Assembly: GCA_964472545.1 (NCBI GenBank)
Contig: CAYYNP010000223.1
Span: forward strand, 1 to 16,891
Origin: CAYYNP01 sp964472545
Lineage (GTDB): Bacteria; Planctomycetota; Planctomycetia; Pirellulales; Thermoguttaceae
Direction of reading: 5' to 3'
Length of the DNA stretch: 16,891 nucleotides
In this document: one piece after another, positions 15,006 through 16,891 of the stretch
Numbering within the stretch: position 1 is the first letter of the stretch
How the letters are laid out: each line of letters starts with the position of its first letter
The notes under the pieces: model-generated
The model's input: the letters and a program-made list of their open reading frames with translations, nothing else
What the model was told of the DNA's origin: nothing
Databases searched by the model: none
Program-made: the position numbers and the translations under genes

Positions 15006-16580
15006 ATGACGCGCATCGAAATCTACGACACAACGCTACGCGACGGTGCCCAGGCCGAGGGGATCGACTTTGCCCTGCAGGACAAGTTGGCGCTGACCTC
15101 CCGGCTCGACGACCTGGGGTTCGACTACGTCGAGGGGGGCTATCCGGCGTCGAACAAGAAGGACGCCGAGTACTTCCGCCGCGTATGCGAACTCGATCTG
15201 CGGCACGCTAAAGTCTGCGCATTCGGCATGACCCGGCGCAAGGGTGCGCTGCCGGAAAAAGACCGCACGCTTAGGGCACTGCTCGAATCGGCGGCGCCGG
15301 TGATCACGTTGGTCGGCAAGTCGTCGGCTTTCCAAGTGACCGAGGTGCTGCAAACCAGCCTCCAAGAAAATCTGGCGATGATCACCGAGAGCGTCCAATT
15401 TCTGGTCGAGGAAGGCCGCGAAGTGATCTTCGACGCAGAGCACTTCTTCGACGGCTTCAAGCACGACGCCGAATACGCTGCGCAGGCCGTCCGCGCGGCC
15501 GCTGAGGCCGGCGCCCGGTTGATCGTGCTCTGCGACACCAACGGCGGCAGCATGCCGGAAGAAGTAACGCGGATCACCAAAGCGACTTTGGACGCCCTGC
15601 CCGTGCCGGTCGGCGTGCATTGCCACAACGACTGCGATATGGCCGTAGCCAACACGCTGGCGGCCGTCGCGGCCGGGGCGATGCACGTCCAAGGCACGAT
15701 CAACGGCTTCGGCGAACGCTGCGGCAACGCCGATTTGATCTCGGTAATCGCCAACCTGGGCGTGAAGATGCAGGGTTACGAGGTGCTCGGCGGCGACGGC
15801 ACGGAGCGCCTGACCGACCTCTCGCGGTTCGTCTACGAGATGGTCAACATGAACTTCCGCACGCACCAGCCCTTCGTCGGCAAGAGCGCGTTCGCGCATA
15901 AGGGCGGGATGCACGTCAGCGCGATCGCGCGGAACACGTCGAGCTACGAGCACATCGACCCGCAACGGGTCGGCAACGAGCGCCGCGTGCTGTTGAGCGA
16001 ACTTTCCGGCCGGGCCAATGTGATGGCCCTGACCGCCCGGCTCGACCTGCCTCAAGACGGCGAGTTGATGGATCGGATCCTCGCCGAGGTGGTCTCGAAG
16101 GAGAACGAAGGCTATCAGTTCGAGGCGGCCGACGCCACCTTCGACCTGTTGGTCAAACGCTGCCTGGGCACGTTTCAGCCGCATTTCGAGCAGTTGCACT
16201 ACCACGTCAACGTCGACAACAAATCGAGCGGCGAGGTCACCGCCGAGGCGATCGTGAAGATCCGCGTCGGCGACAACGTCCGCTTCGACGCCGCCGAGGG
16301 CGACGGCCCGGTCAACGCCTTGGACGCCGCCATGCGAAAGGCACTCAACGGCAACTTCCCGAACCTCGCCAATCTCCATCTTGTCGATTACAAAGTCCGC
16401 GTGATCAACTCCGATGCCGCCACCGCCGCCCGCGTCCGCGTGGTCATCGAAAGCCAAGACGAAGACGACGTCTGGGGCACCGTCGGCGTGAGCGAGAACA
16501 TCATCGAAGCCAGTTGGATCGCGCTGGTCGATAGTTACGAGTACAAGTTGTATAAGGATGAAGCACGTGGTGGTCAGTGA
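15006..16580 (+). CDS. cimA: (R)-citramalate synthase
   Basis: CimA condenses pyruvate with acetyl-CoA to give (R)-citramalate, the entry to threonine-independent isoleucine synthesis in the cytoplasm. The ATG at 15006 gives 524 residues; an in-frame TTG at 14997 is less likely. The DRE-TIM metallolyase barrel begins YDTTLRDGAQAEGI (7-20), a block typical of CimA rather than LeuA. Metal ligands His205 and His207 lie in HCHND, and GFGERCGNADL (234-244) closes the barrel signature. KGGMHVSAI is also conserved. A LeuA-type C-terminal dimer/allosteric domain occupies about 395-520, so feedback control by isoleucine is possible. The ribosome-binding site is weak. Transcription appears to be controlled by the attenuator directly upstream. 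Distinguishing CimA from a divergent isopropylmalate synthase rests on these motifs and overall length. Confidence 0.9.
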   Translation: MTRIEIYDTTLRDGAQAEGIDFALQDKLALTSRLDDLGFDYVEGGYPASNKKDAEYFRRVCELDLRHAKVCAFGMTRRKGALPEKDRTLRALLESAAPVITLVGKSSAFQVTEVLQTSLQENLAMITESVQFLVEEGREVIFDAEHFFDGFKHDAEYAAQAVRAAAEAGARLIVLCDTNGGSMPEEVTRITKATLDALPVPVGVHCHNDCDMAVANTLAAVAAGAMHVQGTINGFGERCGNADLISVIANLGVKMQGYEVLGGDGTERLTDLSRFVYEMVNMNFRTHQPFVGKSAFAHKGGMHVSAIARNTSSYEHIDPQRVGNERRVLLSELSGRANVMALTARLDLPQDGELMDRILAEVVSKENEGYQFEAADATFDLLVKRCLGTFQPHFEQLHYHVNVDNKSSGEVTAEAIVKIRVGDNVRFDAAEGDGPVNALDAAMRKALNGNFPNLANLHLVDYKVRVINSDAATAARVRVVIESQDEDDVWGTVGVSENIIEASWIALVDSYEYKLYKDEARGGQ

Positions 16581-16639
16581 TGGGTGGTGAGTGGCGCAGG
16601 TAAGAATGTCTCCTCCACTCATCGCATGAGGCTCACGCG

Positions 16640-16870
16640 ATGACAAGCAGTCCCCTGACATTGAAGCTAGGAGCGTGCATTGGTGTAGTGGGCGGTTTTC
16701 TCTTTGGTTTGGCTCGAAATGCCGGAACGACGGAACGTTGGGCCGCGGGAAGTGTGATGGCTGCAGGTTTCCTTATCCTGCTCGTATCCGCCGTCCACGA
16801 CGCCGTGTCCCGCATACATGACGCTATCCAGCACAGGAAGAAAAAACCGAGACGCCGGAGGAAGAAGTAG
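16640..16870 (+). CDS. Small membrane protein with basic C-terminal tail
   Basis: The 76-residue product has two hydrophobic segments, about 8-25 (LKLGACIGVVGGFLFGLA) and 34-52 (WAAGSVMAAGFLILLVSAV), followed by a short amphipathic stretch and a strongly basic tail (RKKKPRRRRKK at the end). This suggests a small inner-membrane hairpin with a charged cytoplasmic tail. GAGG lies about 7 bases before the ATG. It starts 59 bases after cimA and could be cotranscribed. I do not recognise a family. An overlapping frame on the opposite strand is less plausible because it lacks a ribosome site and runs off the window. Confidence 0.6.
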   Translation: MTSSPLTLKLGACIGVVGGFLFGLARNAGTTERWAAGSVMAAGFLILLVSAVHDAVSRIHDAIQHRKKKPRRRRKK

Positions 16871-16891
16871 GGCCAGCGCAACGGACCCACC

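Noticed and set aside
16586..16623. Inverted repeat GGTGAGTGG / CCACTCATC after cimA as a terminator
   Set aside because: Arms of nine bases with a 20-base loop and no T-tract are too weak to call.
15036..16661. A 541-codon open frame on the - strand opposite cimA
   Set aside because: It is fully antisense to cimA and its low-complexity His/Val/Asp composition mirrors cimA codons.

Overview
The window is about 16.9 kb of GC-rich bacterial chromosome that looks like a planctomycete, probably Pirellulales-like. The evidence is a secreted protein with an SLA1-homology (SHD1) domain, a secreted DUF1080 (3-keto-disaccharide hydrolase type) protein, an iduronate-2-sulfatase-like sulfatase, and large imperfect palindromes between genes. 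The lineage is inferred from gene families; there is no rRNA in the window.

Region 1 (1-6.2 kb) is metabolic and secretory. On the + strand are an SHD1/beta-propeller-like exported protein, a DUF1080 exported protein, and an archaeal-type cofactor-independent phosphoglycerate mutase (apgM). Convergent to these, on the - strand, is a two-gene unit of exported sulfatase followed by a Cof-type HAD phosphatase. The first three genes are each followed by a different imperfect palindrome (1195-1268, 2020-2131, 3479-3555). A seven-copy 13-bp tandem repeat (6102-6192) lies upstream of the sulfatase promoter.

Region 2 (6.2-12.5 kb) is a chemosensory cluster. On the - strand, in transcription order, are cheR, cheA (two Hpt domains and its own CheW domain), cheC, cheD and a single-domain response regulator, with small gaps. 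A CheY-like regulator is transcribed divergently at 12119. There is no chemoreceptor, separate CheW or CheB methylesterase in the window. CheR and CheD would adjust receptors encoded elsewhere, CheA would phosphorylate the single-domain regulators, and CheC would dephosphorylate them.

Region 3 (12.6-14.7 kb) has two divergent genes. One is an exported protein built from three STN/secretin-N0-like modules (- strand). The other is a small cytoplasmic HEAT plus TPR protein (+ strand).

Region 4 (14.7-16.9 kb) holds cimA, (R)-citramalate synthase for isoleucine synthesis, followed by a small membrane protein with a basic tail. The 260 bp before cimA contain what reads as a complete transcription-attenuation device: a sigma70-type promoter, a 31-codon leader peptide rich in Val with Ile and Leu, and mutually exclusive antiterminator and terminator hairpins ending 15 bp before the cimA start. 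This is the most interesting element in the window.
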